Shown here: one piece after another, positions 52,680 through 61,339 of the stretch | Layout: the number at the start of each line of letters is the position of its first letter | Position numbering within the stretch: the first letter of the stretch is position 1 | Assembly (NCBI RefSeq): GCF_001675045.1 | Contig: NZ_LYPA01000054.1 | Span: 62,001-126,000 of the forward strand | Length of the DNA stretch: 64,000 nt | Reading direction: 5' to 3' | Source: Paenibacillus oryzae | Lineage (GTDB): Bacteria; Bacillota; Bacilli; Paenibacillales; Paenibacillaceae | The notes under the pieces: model-generated | What the model was told of the DNA's origin: nothing | What the model saw: only the letters and a program-made list of their open reading frames with translations | The model's database searches: none | Made by a program: the position numbers and the translations under genes

Positions 52680-53943
52680 TCACGAGCCGCCCTTGGTACC
52701 ATACCGCTTGACGCGGCGCTCTTCGCGCTATCGCTTCCGCCGTGCAGCTTGCGTGCAATAGTACAAAGCTCGCGGCGTCCCCGACCTTAGGCCACACCTG
52801 CTGGCCTTTTGAATCAAGCGGCACTATCCCTCCTGTAATAAAGCTGATGGCTTGAGATAGTGATAATTCATCATTATACCCATACAATTCTGCGAACCGA
52901 CCTGCTTTTTCTAATTGATCTCCATTCCCGAATGGAGACCAGTGGTCTGTAAGGCTATCGGTTGCCAATTTTACTGTTACTCCATTTTTAGTTAACATCG
53001 GGAGCGGCATCGTTGTCTTGCCAATCGGAACCGTCGAAGCAACGGACATGCCAAGCGATCCCATCCGTTCAGCAACTTCCTCCGCCTCTTGTGGCTGCGC
53101 ACTTGCAAACCAGAACGCATGACTAACCGTTACTTTTCCTTGCAAACGAGCCTCTTCGGTCAGATCAGCTAAACGAATCAGAGTCTGCTTGCCCGCATCG
53201 TTACTATCATGCAAGTGAATATCGATACCGGCATTATTCAAAACCGCTAATTCTACGATGGTCTGCAGAGACTTCTCTATATTTCCATCCACTGAGAATG
53301 GATCTACTCCGCCAACATGAGTTGCCCCCTCTGCCAAAGATTGCTTTACGAGTTGAACAGAATCCGATAGCAAAAGCCCGTGCTGGGGGAAAGCGACAAT
53401 TTCCGATGAAATTTTACCTGAGAAAGTATCTAGTGCCTGCTTAGTCGCCTCTAACCGTTGCAGTCCACTAGTAGGCTCGATATTACAATGGGTGCGTACA
53501 TGAGTAGCTCCATATCCCTGTATAAGAGTTAAAATGCTCTCGGCTTGTTGCCTTGCCATTGGAAGCAGCTTAGGCAATAATACTTTCTCTTCCTCAATCC
53601 TCTCGAAGATGCCCGATACTGGCCTTACCGCTTTCCACGGTCCATCAAAATACGTTTTATCCAAATGAATATGAGCCTCTTCGAACGAAGGCAGCATCAA
53701 TAACTTTTTACAATCATATTTAGCAACATCACTTTGAATATCCCGTTCTGCCCCTATAATCTCAGCAATAGTACCGTTCTCAATTCGTATATGACAAACT
53801 TTCGTTTTCGTACCAGAGACCAGTCCATCTTCCATATCATAACCCTGTTCTAATCCTACATTCGTTAACCAATAAGAAGCGTTCAACCGATCATCTCCTG
53901 CCTTTACCCAAATTAGATTCGCGCCATCTTTATTCCTAATCAA
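52666..53943 (-). CDS. Cytosine-deaminase-like amidohydrolase
   Basis: 425 residues. Metal-binding motifs of the cytosine deaminase/atrazine chlorohydrolase branch: EAHIHLDKTYFDGPWK, VRTHCNIEP, DIHLHDSND, SHAFWFAS and LATDSLTDHWSPFGNGD. A short beta-sandwich encloses the barrel. Substrate unknown. It runs against the small DUF genes and away from msrAB, ending near a gene-poor junction that holds a tmRNA-like remnant. Confidence 0.8.
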   Translation of the reverse strand: MIRNKDGANLIWVKAGDDRLNASYWLTNVGLEQGYDMEDGLVSGTKTKVCHIRIENGTIAEIIGAERDIQSDVAKYDCKKLLMLPSFEEAHIHLDKTYFDGPWKAVRPVSGIFERIEEEKVLLPKLLPMARQQAESILTLIQGYGATHVRTHCNIEPTSGLQRLEATKQALDTFSGKISSEIVAFPQHGLLLSDSVQLVKQSLAEGATHVGGVDPFSVDGNIEKSLQTIVELAVLNNAGIDIHLHDSNDAGKQTLIRLADLTEEARLQGKVTVSHAFWFASAQPQEAEEVAERMGSLGMSVASTVPIGKTTMPLPMLTKNGVTVKLATDSLTDHWSPFGNGDQLEKAGRFAELYGYNDELSLSQAISFITGGIVPLDSKGQQVWPKVGDAASFVLLHASCTAEAIARRAPRQAVWYQGRLVSGSL

Positions 53944-54044
53944 CTTCTATGGTACCACTATTATGGCCGCATCGCATTTGAGTAAAAAACAAAATAAACA
54001 AACAAGCAACACTCCCGTTGAGCAGTACTCGCTAAAGCTTTTGT

Positions 54045-54129
54045 TGGTAGAGGCGAGGGGATTTGAACCCTGTCCGAAGTACACGCCATATAACATTGCA
54101 TTATCGCAATTTTTTTACATTACGCCTTT
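54045..54129 (-). pseudogene. tmRNA-like (ssrA) 3'-end remnant or attachment-site scar
   Basis: On the minus strand, TTCGGACAGGG-TTCAAAT-CCCCT-CGCCTCT-ACCA has the T-arm, acceptor strand and CCA end of a tRNA-like domain, closest in form to the tmRNA 3' end. An AAAGGCG-TAATG stretch 85 bases upstream can pair with the acceptor strand at 6 of 7 positions and recalls the tmRNA 5' end. The roughly 250-base middle with the tag ORF is absent, so this is not functional. A T-rich run follows the CCA. Confidence 0.5.
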
Positions 54130-54141
54130 CTTCGGTATAAT
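54114..54141 (+). promoter_or_regulatory. msrAB promoter
   Basis: TTTACA (54114-54119), 16 bases, TATAAT (54136-54141), followed by a short leader with hairpin AGCCGA/TCGGCT (about 54149-54167) and AAAGGTGG before the ATG. Confidence 0.78.
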
Positions 54142-54191
54142 AAGGAAAAGCCGAATTTTAATCGGCTGTCGATGAAAGGTGGAGATACGGA

Positions 54192-55163
54192 ATGGATAAG
54201 CAGGAAACATCCCAAAAAGAGCTCGCTATGTTTGCAGGAGGCTGTTTCTGGTGCATGGTGTCTCCGTTTGAAGAAATGCCGGGCATCATCAGCATTCGCT
54301 CCGGTTATTCCGGCGGACATACCGAAAACCCGACTTATGAAGAGGTATGCTCGGAAACGACGGGCCATGCGGAAGTGGTTCAAATCGAATTTAATCCACA
54401 AATTTTCCCATACAGCAAGCTGCTGAACATCTTCTGGCAGCAAATTGACCCTACCGACAGCGGCGGGCAATTTCATGACCGGGGCGAGTCGTATCGCACC
54501 GCTATTTTCTACTACACCGAGGAGCAGCGTGTTTTGGCGGAGAAATCCAGGGAGGAGCTGGAAAAAAGCGGCCGCTTCGACAAACCTGTCGTAACCGAAA
54601 TTACGGAAGCGGGTCCTTTTTATCCGGCAGAGGATTATCATCAAGGCTATCACCATACCAACCCTTACCGTTACAAAATGTACCGCAAGGGCTCCGGACG
54701 CGACGCGTTTATTGCCAAGCACTGGACGGCAGCAAAGGATACGGATGAGCTCAGAAAAAGGCTGACGCCTATCCAATATGAGGTTACGCAAAATAATGCG
54801 ACGGAACGCCCCTTTACCGGCGAATATTGGGATTACGAGGAAGACGGCATTTATGTCGATATCGTTTCGGGCGAGCCGCTGTTCAGCTCCCTGGACAAAT
54901 ACGATGCAGGCTGCGGCTGGCCAAGCTTCACCAAGCCGCTTCAGAAATCAGCCATAATGGAGCATACGGATACCAGCCACTTTATGGTGCGGGTTGAGGT
55001 GCGCAGCAAGGAAGGGGATTCCCATCTGGGCCACGTGTTTGACGACGGCCCTCGCGATAAAGGCGGCTTGCGCTATTGCATCAACTCCGCCTCCCTGCGT
55101 TTTGTTCCGAAGGAAAAGCTGGAAGAGGAAGGCTATGGGGAGTATAAGCATTTGTTTGAATAA
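54192..55163 (+). CDS. msrAB: Bifunctional methionine sulfoxide reductase MsrA-MsrB
   Basis: 323 residues. MsrA domain with the active-site GGCFWC near residue 16-21 and [12 protein letters not shown]; MsrB domain from about 180 with [28 protein letters not shown] and catalytic Cys in [10 protein letters not shown]. Together they reduce both S and R epimers of methionine sulfoxide using thioredoxin. The usual MsrB zinc cysteine pairs (CxxC) appear missing, as in zinc-free MsrB forms. Confidence 0.95.
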   Translation: MDKQETSQKELAMFAGGCFWCMVSPFEEMPGIISIRSGYSGGHTENPTYEEVCSETTGHAEVVQIEFNPQIFPYSKLLNIFWQQIDPTDSGGQFHDRGESYRTAIFYYTEEQRVLAEKSREELEKSGRFDKPVVTEITEAGPFYPAEDYHQGYHHTNPYRYKMYRKGSGRDAFIAKHWTAAKDTDELRKRLTPIQYEVTQNNATERPFTGEYWDYEEDGIYVDIVSGEPLFSSLDKYDAGCGWPSFTKPLQKSAIMEHTDTSHFMVRVEVRSKEGDSHLGHVFDDGPRDKGGLRYCINSASLRFVPKEKLEEEGYGEYKHLFE

Positions 55164-55194
55164 ATGATTCCTGAATAACCATTAGGTGAAGCAA

Positions 55195-55243
55195 CCGCCT
55201 CCATCTCTGCAGTAATGGCAGATAGACGGGGGCGGATTTTTTT
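55195..55243 (+). terminator. Terminator of msrAB
   Basis: CCGCC pairs with GGCGG around an inner TCTGC/GCAGA hairpin, followed by seven T. Confidence 0.85.
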
Positions 55244-55335
55244 GGCGGCTGCTTTTGGCGATATGGATTCGAGAGAAGGCCAAACGCGGTGACGACCAGC
55301 CCCTCCGGCAAATGGGGTACCGGACAGCCGTTGCT

Positions 55336-56775
55336 TCAAAACACTGGCCTGTCAGCTCTTTCAGAACCGGTCTTGTTGTTGCTTTGTTGATCAAAAACGG
55401 GAAATAACAACGTTGCGCTCAAGCCGCCTTCTGCGGCACTGCGCTCCAAAAGCAGCTGCCCGTGATGAACCTGCGCTATTTTGGAAACCATAGGCAATCC
55501 AAGTCCGTGTCCATTCGACGCGGGCTTTTTGCGTTTGGAGGAATAAGGAAGCTCCGTAACATCGGCCAGCTGCTCCTCCGGAATTCCTTTGCCGTTGTCT
55601 CGTATTCTGACGGCATATCGTGAACGATCCTCTGAGAGAAAGGTTTCCACCGCAATCCGGCAGCCATCCGGATTATGTCTTACACTGTTCTGAAGCAAGT
55701 TTCCTATAGCCCGGCTTAACAGCTTTTCATCCCCGTTTATTTGAACGGCTACTTCCTTCAGCTCCAAGTCAATCTGATACCGCTCGGCCAGCCGATTGTT
55801 CAGCAGCTCGGCAACGGCTTGTCTGGACAGAGCCGCCAGCCTGAGCGGCTTCAAATGCAGCGGCTGCATTTCGTATTCCAGCATGGATACCAGATTCAAG
55901 TCGCTTATGAGAGAACGCAGCTTTTCACCTTGCCTTCTTATAATGGCGGCTTGCTCTCTCTGCTCCTCCGGCAAGCTTGCGTTTTCCTCCAATTCACTGG
56001 AATAACCCAATACCATAGAAAGAGGGGTGCGTATATCGTGCGAAATGCCGGCAATCCAGTTGGAGCGTGCTTCGTCTCGCATTTTCAGGGCCGCCGTCCG
56101 GCTTTGAAGCATGGAGGAGGCGGAATTGATGCTGCCGGCCAAATCACCGAATAAGCCTTTTGCAGTATCCAGCTTAACCTCCTCATCACGGGCGAGGCCA
56201 TGGACCCCTTCCACAAGCGGACGGATTCCCCGCATCATTCGCATTCCGATGACAATCGAAATAAGCAGAGCCACGGCCACGTTAAGCAAGAGCAGAACCG
56301 TTAGCCGAAGCGGCAAGGATCGGCCCCAATCGTACAGGAATTGAAACTGGTATTTGCCATAGCTCCATTTGGGATAACCCATAACCAGCAAGCCCTCGTC
56401 CTTTTCCCAGGTGTACACGGGATAGTCCAGCAAGTAATAGCGTGAAAGCTTGGCGATATCCGTCAGCGAATAGGAGCGGGGTATTTCGCCGGGCAGGCCG
56501 GAATCCCAGATGACGTCGCCGTTTCCGTCCAACAGCATGGCCCATGCGTCGTTTTCCCGCAGCAAATTGCTCCCTGATTCCTCCAGGACATAGCCGCTTC
56601 CGGTTTTGTCCAGCTTTGAAGCCACTTTTTTTAATACGCCTTCAGGCGATTGGCTTTGATTCATTTCCTTAAAAACTAGCGTGCCCAGCAAAATAAAATT
56701 AAATATAAGCAAACCGATGGATACGAGAAGGGTGGAAGCGACAAAGCGGCGCAGAATGGCGATGACGCTTCGCAT
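55336..56775 (-). CDS. Sensor histidine kinase of the second ABC module
   Basis: 479 residues. TM1 (TLLVSIGLLIFNFILLGTLVF), an extracellular domain of about 110 residues, TM2 (LTVLLLLNVAVALLISIVIG), HAMP, then HisKA with phospho-accepting His in GISHDIRTPLSM. HATPase motifs are LLQNSVRHNPD, DNGKGIP and GHGLGLPMVSKIA. It starts directly after the regulator stop. The large outside domain differs from the loop-only sensors of BceS type. It likely controls the divergent ABC/YxeA operon. Confidence 0.87.
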   Translation of the reverse strand: MRSVIAILRRFVASTLLVSIGLLIFNFILLGTLVFKEMNQSQSPEGVLKKVASKLDKTGSGYVLEESGSNLLRENDAWAMLLDGNGDVIWDSGLPGEIPRSYSLTDIAKLSRYYLLDYPVYTWEKDEGLLVMGYPKWSYGKYQFQFLYDWGRSLPLRLTVLLLLNVAVALLISIVIGMRMMRGIRPLVEGVHGLARDEEVKLDTAKGLFGDLAGSINSASSMLQSRTAALKMRDEARSNWIAGISHDIRTPLSMVLGYSSELEENASLPEEQREQAAIIRRQGEKLRSLISDLNLVSMLEYEMQPLHLKPLRLAALSRQAVAELLNNRLAERYQIDLELKEVAVQINGDEKLLSRAIGNLLQNSVRHNPDGCRIAVETFLSEDRSRYAVRIRDNGKGIPEEQLADVTELPYSSKRKKPASNGHGLGLPMVSKIAQVHHGQLLLERSAAEGGLSATLLFPVFDQQSNNKTGSERADRPVF

Positions 56776-57480
56776 TTACGGGTTCTCCTTCGTCACCAGC
56801 TTATAACCAAGACCTCTGACGGTGAGTAGATGGATTGGACCAGAAGGGTCCTGCTCCACCTTTTCCCGAATACGCCGGATATGAACCATCAAGGAATTTT
56901 CATAGCCGTAGCTGTCGTCTCCCCAGGCTGCCTGGCATAAGGCGTCGGTCGTTACAATTCGGTCTCTGTTTTCATATAGCTTGGTCAGGATGGCGTGCTC
57001 CTTGGCTGTAAGGGGCAGCTCGGCCTGATCCCAGCGCACGACTGCACTGTCCAGATCAATGACGGAATCGCCCAGCCGGAAGCTGGTCAACCGGTTGTTG
57101 ACGGGCGATGCATACACCCGCTTGAGAATAGCTGTTAGTCTGAGCAGCAGCTCACGCGGCAGGAACGGCTTAACGATATAATCGTCGGCGCCGAGGCCAA
57201 GGCCCAGCAGTCGGTCCTCATCCTCGCCTCTGGCAGACAGAAACAGGACGGGCAGGGTTGACATCGTTCGAATGGAGGAAAGCAGGGAAAAGCCGTCTCC
57301 GTCCGGCAGCATAACATCCAATATGGCAATATCCGGCTTGCTTGCGCCTATGGCCGCCAGAGCCGACGAACAGTCGCCCGCTGTGTAGATGCGGAAAAAG
57401 CCTTCTTTTCGCAAAAATCGTTCAATCATAACCCTGATGTCGGGCTCGTCGTCTACAATCAGTATTTTTTTGTCCTTCAT
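56776..57480 (-). CDS. OmpR/PhoB-family response regulator of the second ABC module
   Basis: About 234 residues. Receiver with VDDEPD, phospho-Asp in AILDVMLPDGDG, Ser-Ala in LSARGE and Lys in VKPFLP; winged helix TAKEHAILTKLYENRDRIV ... SLMVHIRRIREKVE ending in RGLGYKLV. ATG 57480 or TTG 57489 could start it; both have weak ribosome sites. It is first in a regulator-kinase operon, divergent from the ABC genes. Confidence 0.88.
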   Translation of the reverse strand: MKDKKILIVDDEPDIRVMIERFLRKEGFFRIYTAGDCSSALAAIGASKPDIAILDVMLPDGDGFSLLSSIRTMSTLPVLFLSARGEDEDRLLGLGLGADDYIVKPFLPRELLLRLTAILKRVYASPVNNRLTSFRLGDSVIDLDSAVVRWDQAELPLTAKEHAILTKLYENRDRIVTTDALCQAAWGDDSYGYENSLMVHIRRIREKVEQDPSGPIHLLTVRGLGYKLVTKENP

Positions 57481-57489
57481 ATTATCCAA

Positions 57490-57741
57490 GCTTCATCACC
57501 CGTTTTTATTATACATGAATTGTGTTGGCAGCTTCTTTTGGAAGGAGAGATTTAAGGCAGGCGTAAGGTAAGCTTCAGGATGAGGAAAGGCGCGGAGGAT
57601 ACAGTTGAAATGCGGGAAAAGCTTATGAACCATCGTGCAAATGGAAAGAAAGCCAAGTGGAGCGAAAGTGAAAATGAACGTTAACCAGAATTATATTGGT
57701 TTGGCCAAATTCAATAATACAGAACTGGAGCTGGTATTGAC
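57490..57741. promoter_or_regulatory. Divergent control region of the second ABC module
   Basis: TAAGG occurs at 57553-57557 and 57564-57568, an 11-base tandem period (TAAGGcaggcgTAAGGtaagc) that fits an OmpR/PhoB-type site. TTTGGCCAAA at about 57700 is a small palindrome near the ABC gene. No confident -35/-10 pair was identified. Confidence 0.4.
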
Positions 57742-58659
57742 ATGAGTGCTGACGCAATTATACAAACCCAACATTTGACCAAACGTTATGGAGCGGTGTC
57801 CAGGGTGAGGGAGGTTAATCTGGAGGTAAAGGAAGGAGATATTTATGGCTTTCTCGGTCCCAACGGAGCAGGGAAAACAACTACACTAAAAATGCTGCTG
57901 GGGCTTGTCAAGCCCACGGAAGGAAGGATCAGCCTGTTTGGGCAAAGCCTGGACAAACACCGCTCCGCCATTCTGAAGCGAACGGGCTCCCTGATTGAAT
58001 CGCCTTCGTATTACGGCCATTTAACCGGACTCGAAAATATGAAGGTGATGCAGCGTCTAAGAGGCGTGCCGTTGAAAAACGTGGAGGAGGCGCTTCGCAT
58101 TGTCCGTCTGGAAAACCACAAGCATAAAAAAGCCGATCAATATTCGCTTGGCATGAAGCAGCGGCTTGGCATTGCGATGGCGCTGCTCTCTTTTCCAAAG
58201 CTGCTTATTCTGGATGAGCCAACAAACGGGCTTGACCCTGCCGGCATTGGCGAAATCCGCGAGCTGATCAAGTCGCTGCCTGAGCAATATGGCATAACCG
58301 TCCTGTTGTCGAGCCATTTGCTGACCGAAATTGAGCAGGTTGCTACTTCGGTAGGCATTATCAGCGATGGCGCCATGCTGTATCAGGGCAGCATGGATAG
58401 TCTCAGAGCGCGGAGCCGCTCGCATGTAACGTTCAAAACCGGCGACAACGCCCAGGCGGAGTGGCTGCTGCTTACGAAAGGATACAATGTCGCGGCGGAT
58501 GGCACCCGTCTGCGGCTTGATAATGTGGAGGATTCCGAGGTGGCGGCCCTCAATCGGCTGCTGGTGGAGCAGCATATACCGGTAACCCGCATCGAGAGAC
58601 GCAAAAAAAGTCTGGAGGACATATTCCTGGAGCTGACCGGAAAGGAGCGCAGCTTGTGA
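57742..58659 (+). CDS. ABC transporter ATPase (BcrA/LanF-like), second module
   Basis: 305 residues: Walker A GPNGAGKTT, signature YSLGMKQRLG, Walker B LLILDEPTNGLDPAG, switch His in LSSHLL, plus a C-terminal extension (RLRLDNVEDSEVAALNRLLVEQ) usual in BcrA-type drug and peptide exporters. GGAG lies about ten bases before the ATG. It leads an operon with two permeases and a YxeA protein. Confidence 0.92.
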   Translation: MSADAIIQTQHLTKRYGAVSRVREVNLEVKEGDIYGFLGPNGAGKTTTLKMLLGLVKPTEGRISLFGQSLDKHRSAILKRTGSLIESPSYYGHLTGLENMKVMQRLRGVPLKNVEEALRIVRLENHKHKKADQYSLGMKQRLGIAMALLSFPKLLILDEPTNGLDPAGIGEIRELIKSLPEQYGITVLLSSHLLTEIEQVATSVGIISDGAMLYQGSMDSLRARSRSHVTFKTGDNAQAEWLLLTKGYNVAADGTRLRLDNVEDSEVAALNRLLVEQHIPVTRIERRKKSLEDIFLELTGKERSL

Positions 58660-59408
58660 TGAACGCATTGGCATTGGAGTTTTATAAAATAAGGCGCAAA
58701 AAAATCGGCCTGATGCTGCTGATGTTTCTGACCGTGGAATGGCTATGGGTGTTTATGTCCGTCAGCCGGGCCATTGCCAAAAACCCGGATCAGGCCGTAT
58801 GGGAAGCCGCCATCTTTTCGATATCCTCGATGAACGGACTTTTTATGCCCATCCTGACGGCTATTGTTATTTCGCGCATTTGCGATATGGAGCATAAGGG
58901 AGCAACGTGGAAAATGCTCCTGGCAACCAACGTCAAACGAAGCCGCCTGTACGGCGCTAAATTTGCTTGCGCCATGAGCCTGCTGCTGCTGGGCGTTTTG
59001 GCCCAATGCGCTTTTATAATTTTGCTCGGCTGGATAAAAGGGTTTGACGGAGCGATTCCCTTTGATTTGCTGCTTCGTTTCGCCGGAGGCTCCATGCTGA
59101 CGGGATTAGCTGTTGCGGCGCTGCAGCAATGGCTTTCGCTGGGCTTCAAAAATCAGGCCTTTGCGTTATGTCTCGGCATGCTTGGCGGCTTTGCCGGAAT
59201 GACCGCCGGATTGTTTCCGGAAGCCTTCAGACGCCTGCTGATCTGGTCCTATTATATGGATTTAGGGCCGGTTGCCTATCAGTACGGCGAGAACAACGGG
59301 ACGTATCTCATTCAGCAAGTCAGCGCCGGCGCTGTGGCGGCGGCTGTTATAATGGCTATTCTGTTTTATGCCGCCGGAAATTTGACCGTAACGCGTCAGG
59401 AAGTTTGA
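58659..59408 (+). CDS. Lantibiotic/bacitracin-type ABC permease, first subunit
   Basis: 249 residues with six predicted helices. Starts MNALALEFYKIRRKKIGLMLL, typical of LanE/BcrB permeases, with EHKGATWKMLLATNV in the first cytoplasmic part. Start overlaps the ATPase stop (TGATG). GTG 58656 is an alternative start. Confidence 0.82.
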   Translation: MNALALEFYKIRRKKIGLMLLMFLTVEWLWVFMSVSRAIAKNPDQAVWEAAIFSISSMNGLFMPILTAIVISRICDMEHKGATWKMLLATNVKRSRLYGAKFACAMSLLLLGVLAQCAFIILLGWIKGFDGAIPFDLLLRFAGGSMLTGLAVAALQQWLSLGFKNQAFALCLGMLGGFAGMTAGLFPEAFRRLLIWSYYMDLGPVAYQYGENNGTYLIQQVSAGAVAAAVIMAILFYAAGNLTVTRQEV

Positions 59409-59420
59409 GGAGGGGACAAC

Positions 59421-60149
59421 ATGATAAGAAGTATTTCGGCGGAATGGCTCAAGCTCCGTCATTCCCGGATCGGACTGCTGCTGGCGGTGCTGCCGGTTGT
59501 CAGTTTGCTCATTGGCTGCGCCAACTATTACGCTAACCAGGGTGTTCTGGGCAATGGCTGGTATAGTCTTTGGACGCAGGTCAGCCTGTTTTACGGCGAG
59601 TTTTTCCTGCCGATTCTAATTGCGATTTGCTGCTCCTATCTGGCGCGGCTGGAGCATGTAAACCGCAACTGGAATATGACGATGAGCTCGCCGGTATCGC
59701 CCGCAAGCGTCTTTTTCGCCAAATGGTTTGTGGCCGGGCTGCTGATTTTGCTTGCACAGATTTTGTTTGTTTTGTTGTATTGGCTTGCCGGGAATCTGTT
59801 GGCGCTGGAAGGCGGCTTTCCGCCGGAAACCGTCGGTTGGATCATGCGGGGCTGGTATGCTTCGTTAGCCATTGGCGCTTTGCAGCTGGCGCTTTCCTTA
59901 AAAATGCGCAGCTTTGCAACGCCAATCGGCATTTGCTTGTGTGCGGTATTTGCTGGTCTCGGATTTTACGTTGCAAAGCTGGGCCTGTTTTTTCCGTTTT
60001 CTCTGCTTACCATTGGCATGGGCGTATTGAGCCAGAACAAGCTGGAGGGCTTTCAGCATGTTATGTTTTGGGTCTCCAGCACAGGGTTTATCCTCCTTTT
60101 TGCCGCCATGTCCATATCGAGATTAAAGCGCAAAGATATTGTTTCCTGA
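59421..60149 (+). CDS. Lantibiotic/bacitracin-type ABC permease, second subunit
   Basis: 242 residues with six helices, paralogous to the preceding permease: ISAEWLKLRHSRIGLLLAV at the start and EHVNRNWNMTMSSPVSP in the corresponding loop. GAGGAGG precedes the ATG by eight bases. The pair probably forms the membrane channel served by the upstream ATPase. Confidence 0.82.
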   Translation: MIRSISAEWLKLRHSRIGLLLAVLPVVSLLIGCANYYANQGVLGNGWYSLWTQVSLFYGEFFLPILIAICCSYLARLEHVNRNWNMTMSSPVSPASVFFAKWFVAGLLILLAQILFVLLYWLAGNLLALEGGFPPETVGWIMRGWYASLAIGALQLALSLKMRSFATPIGICLCAVFAGLGFYVAKLGLFFPFSLLTIGMGVLSQNKLEGFQHVMFWVSSTGFILLFAAMSISRLKRKDIVS

Positions 60150-60180
60150 TGAGGTTTATTTTAAAAAGGGGGGCTTTAAG

Positions 60181-60591
60181 TTGAAAAAAATAATATGGAT
60201 CGCAGGTTTGCTGCTTGCTTCCGCTGTTTGTCTCATTATTGTGTTCTATAACCCGGACAAGCTTGACCCGGAGAACCGGGCGGGCAAAAATGTTTATTTT
60301 ACGATAATAGAAAGCTCTGGCGAGCAGCTTGCTAACGGACGATACGAATACAAACATGATGCTTTTAATGCAAAGGGCAAGAAAAAAGAGTTGACTTTTA
60401 CAAGCGGTAAGGAGCTGGAAAAGGGCAATTATGTCAAGCTGTATTACACCTGGCTGCGCGGCGTTACCTATTATGAAGTAGTTTCGCCAGAGGACGTGCC
60501 TGGCAAATCGGCTCTTCAATTGAATAAGCAGCTAAACAACCAGCCATTAATACGGGAGCTTGACCGGATAGCGGCGAGTGGGGTAAACTGA
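60181..60591 (+). CDS. YxeA-family (DUF1093) secreted/membrane-anchored protein
   Basis: 136 residues from TTG 60181, seven bases after AAAGGGGGG. An N-terminal helix (IIWIAGLLLASAVCLIIVF) is followed by a small OB-like beta domain (KNVYFTIIESSGEQ, YVKLYYTWLRGVTYYEVV) characteristic of YxeA. In B. subtilis yxeA follows the yxdJKLM peptide-sensing ABC system, so this position strengthens the assignment of the whole module to cationic-peptide response. Molecular role unknown. Confidence 0.78.
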   Translation: MKKIIWIAGLLLASAVCLIIVFYNPDKLDPENRAGKNVYFTIIESSGEQLANGRYEYKHDAFNAKGKKKELTFTSGKELEKGNYVKLYYTWLRGVTYYEVVSPEDVPGKSALQLNKQLNNQPLIRELDRIAASGVN

Positions 60592-60625
60592 CTTCAATTT
60601 CAGGAGGCCAGGAGGAACTACAACG

Positions 60626-61210
60626 ATGAGCCAATCATTACCGGATGTGCTGACTGCCATTGCCGAACGCCGCAGCATAGGCAGATTTAAAAACGAACCG
60701 GTGGAGCGTGACGTCATCATCCAGCTGCTTCAAGCAGCGGGATGGGCGCCAAGCCACCATAATACGCAGCCATGGCGCTTTGTCGTCATGACGGGCGAAG
60801 GCCGAAACAAGCTGGGAGAAGGGTATGCCGATGTTGCGTTAAGCGAGGCTTCCGGGCTTTCCGAAGAAGAAGTCCAGGAAAAACGGAAAAAGGAAATCGC
60901 GAAGGCGTTCCGGGCCCCGGTTGTTATCGCCGCTATTTGCTCGCCTGCCGACGATCCAAGAGCGGTTGCGGCAGAAGAACGGGCCGCCGCTCAAGCAGCC
61001 GTGCAAAACCTGCTGCTCGCTGCCCACGGATTAGGCCTTGGCGCGATTTGGCGCTCTGGCGCTCCTATGTTTCATGAGGCGATGAAAGCAGCCTTCGAGC
61101 TTCGCAGCGATGAAGAAATCGTTGCTTTTATCTATCTGGGCCATCCCGATATGAAGCCGCTGAAGGCGGAGCGCGCCGATATTTTGGAAAAAACGATTTG
61201 GCTGGATTAA
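60626..61210 (+). CDS. Nitroreductase-family FMN oxidoreductase
   Basis: 194 residues. RRSIGRFKNEPVERDVI is the FMN-binding start, APSHHNTQPWRFVV the second cofactor loop and AAHGLGLGAIWRSG the third. Short nitroreductases of this group use NAD(P)H to reduce nitro-aromatics or quinones; natural substrate unknown. GGAGG precedes the ATG. Confidence 0.88.
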   Translation: MSQSLPDVLTAIAERRSIGRFKNEPVERDVIIQLLQAAGWAPSHHNTQPWRFVVMTGEGRNKLGEGYADVALSEASGLSEEEVQEKRKKEIAKAFRAPVVIAAICSPADDPRAVAAEERAAAQAAVQNLLLAAHGLGLGAIWRSGAPMFHEAMKAAFELRSDEEIVAFIYLGHPDMKPLKAERADILEKTIWLD

Positions 61211-61237
61211 TGCATTGCGCTTGATGCGATAGCTTTG

Positions 61238-61264
61238 AAAAAACACTCTTTGGAGTGTTTTTTT
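61238..61264 (+). terminator. Terminator of the nitroreductase gene
   Basis: AAAAACACTC pairs with GAGTGTTTTT with loop TTTG, followed by more T. Confidence 0.9.
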
Positions 61265-61287
61265 GCGTTAAGTTGTATATTGTCCAG

Positions 61288-61301
61288 GTGTAAATTTACA
61301 C
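61288..61301. promoter_or_regulatory. Perfect palindrome, candidate operator upstream of the IS insertion
   Basis: GTGTAAATTTACAC is a 14-base perfect palindrome 40 bases before the IS end. It may have belonged to the control region of the small gene now on the far side of the IS. Confidence 0.45.
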
Positions 61302-61339
61302 AAATTTCATCATTTGTTCATTAAGCTTTGATATAGTAA

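Noticed and set aside
54045-54129. Intact tRNA gene on the minus strand
   Set aside because: The T-arm, acceptor strand and CCA are convincing, but there is no D-arm with GG and no anticodon arm, and the acceptor 5' strand has a mismatch.
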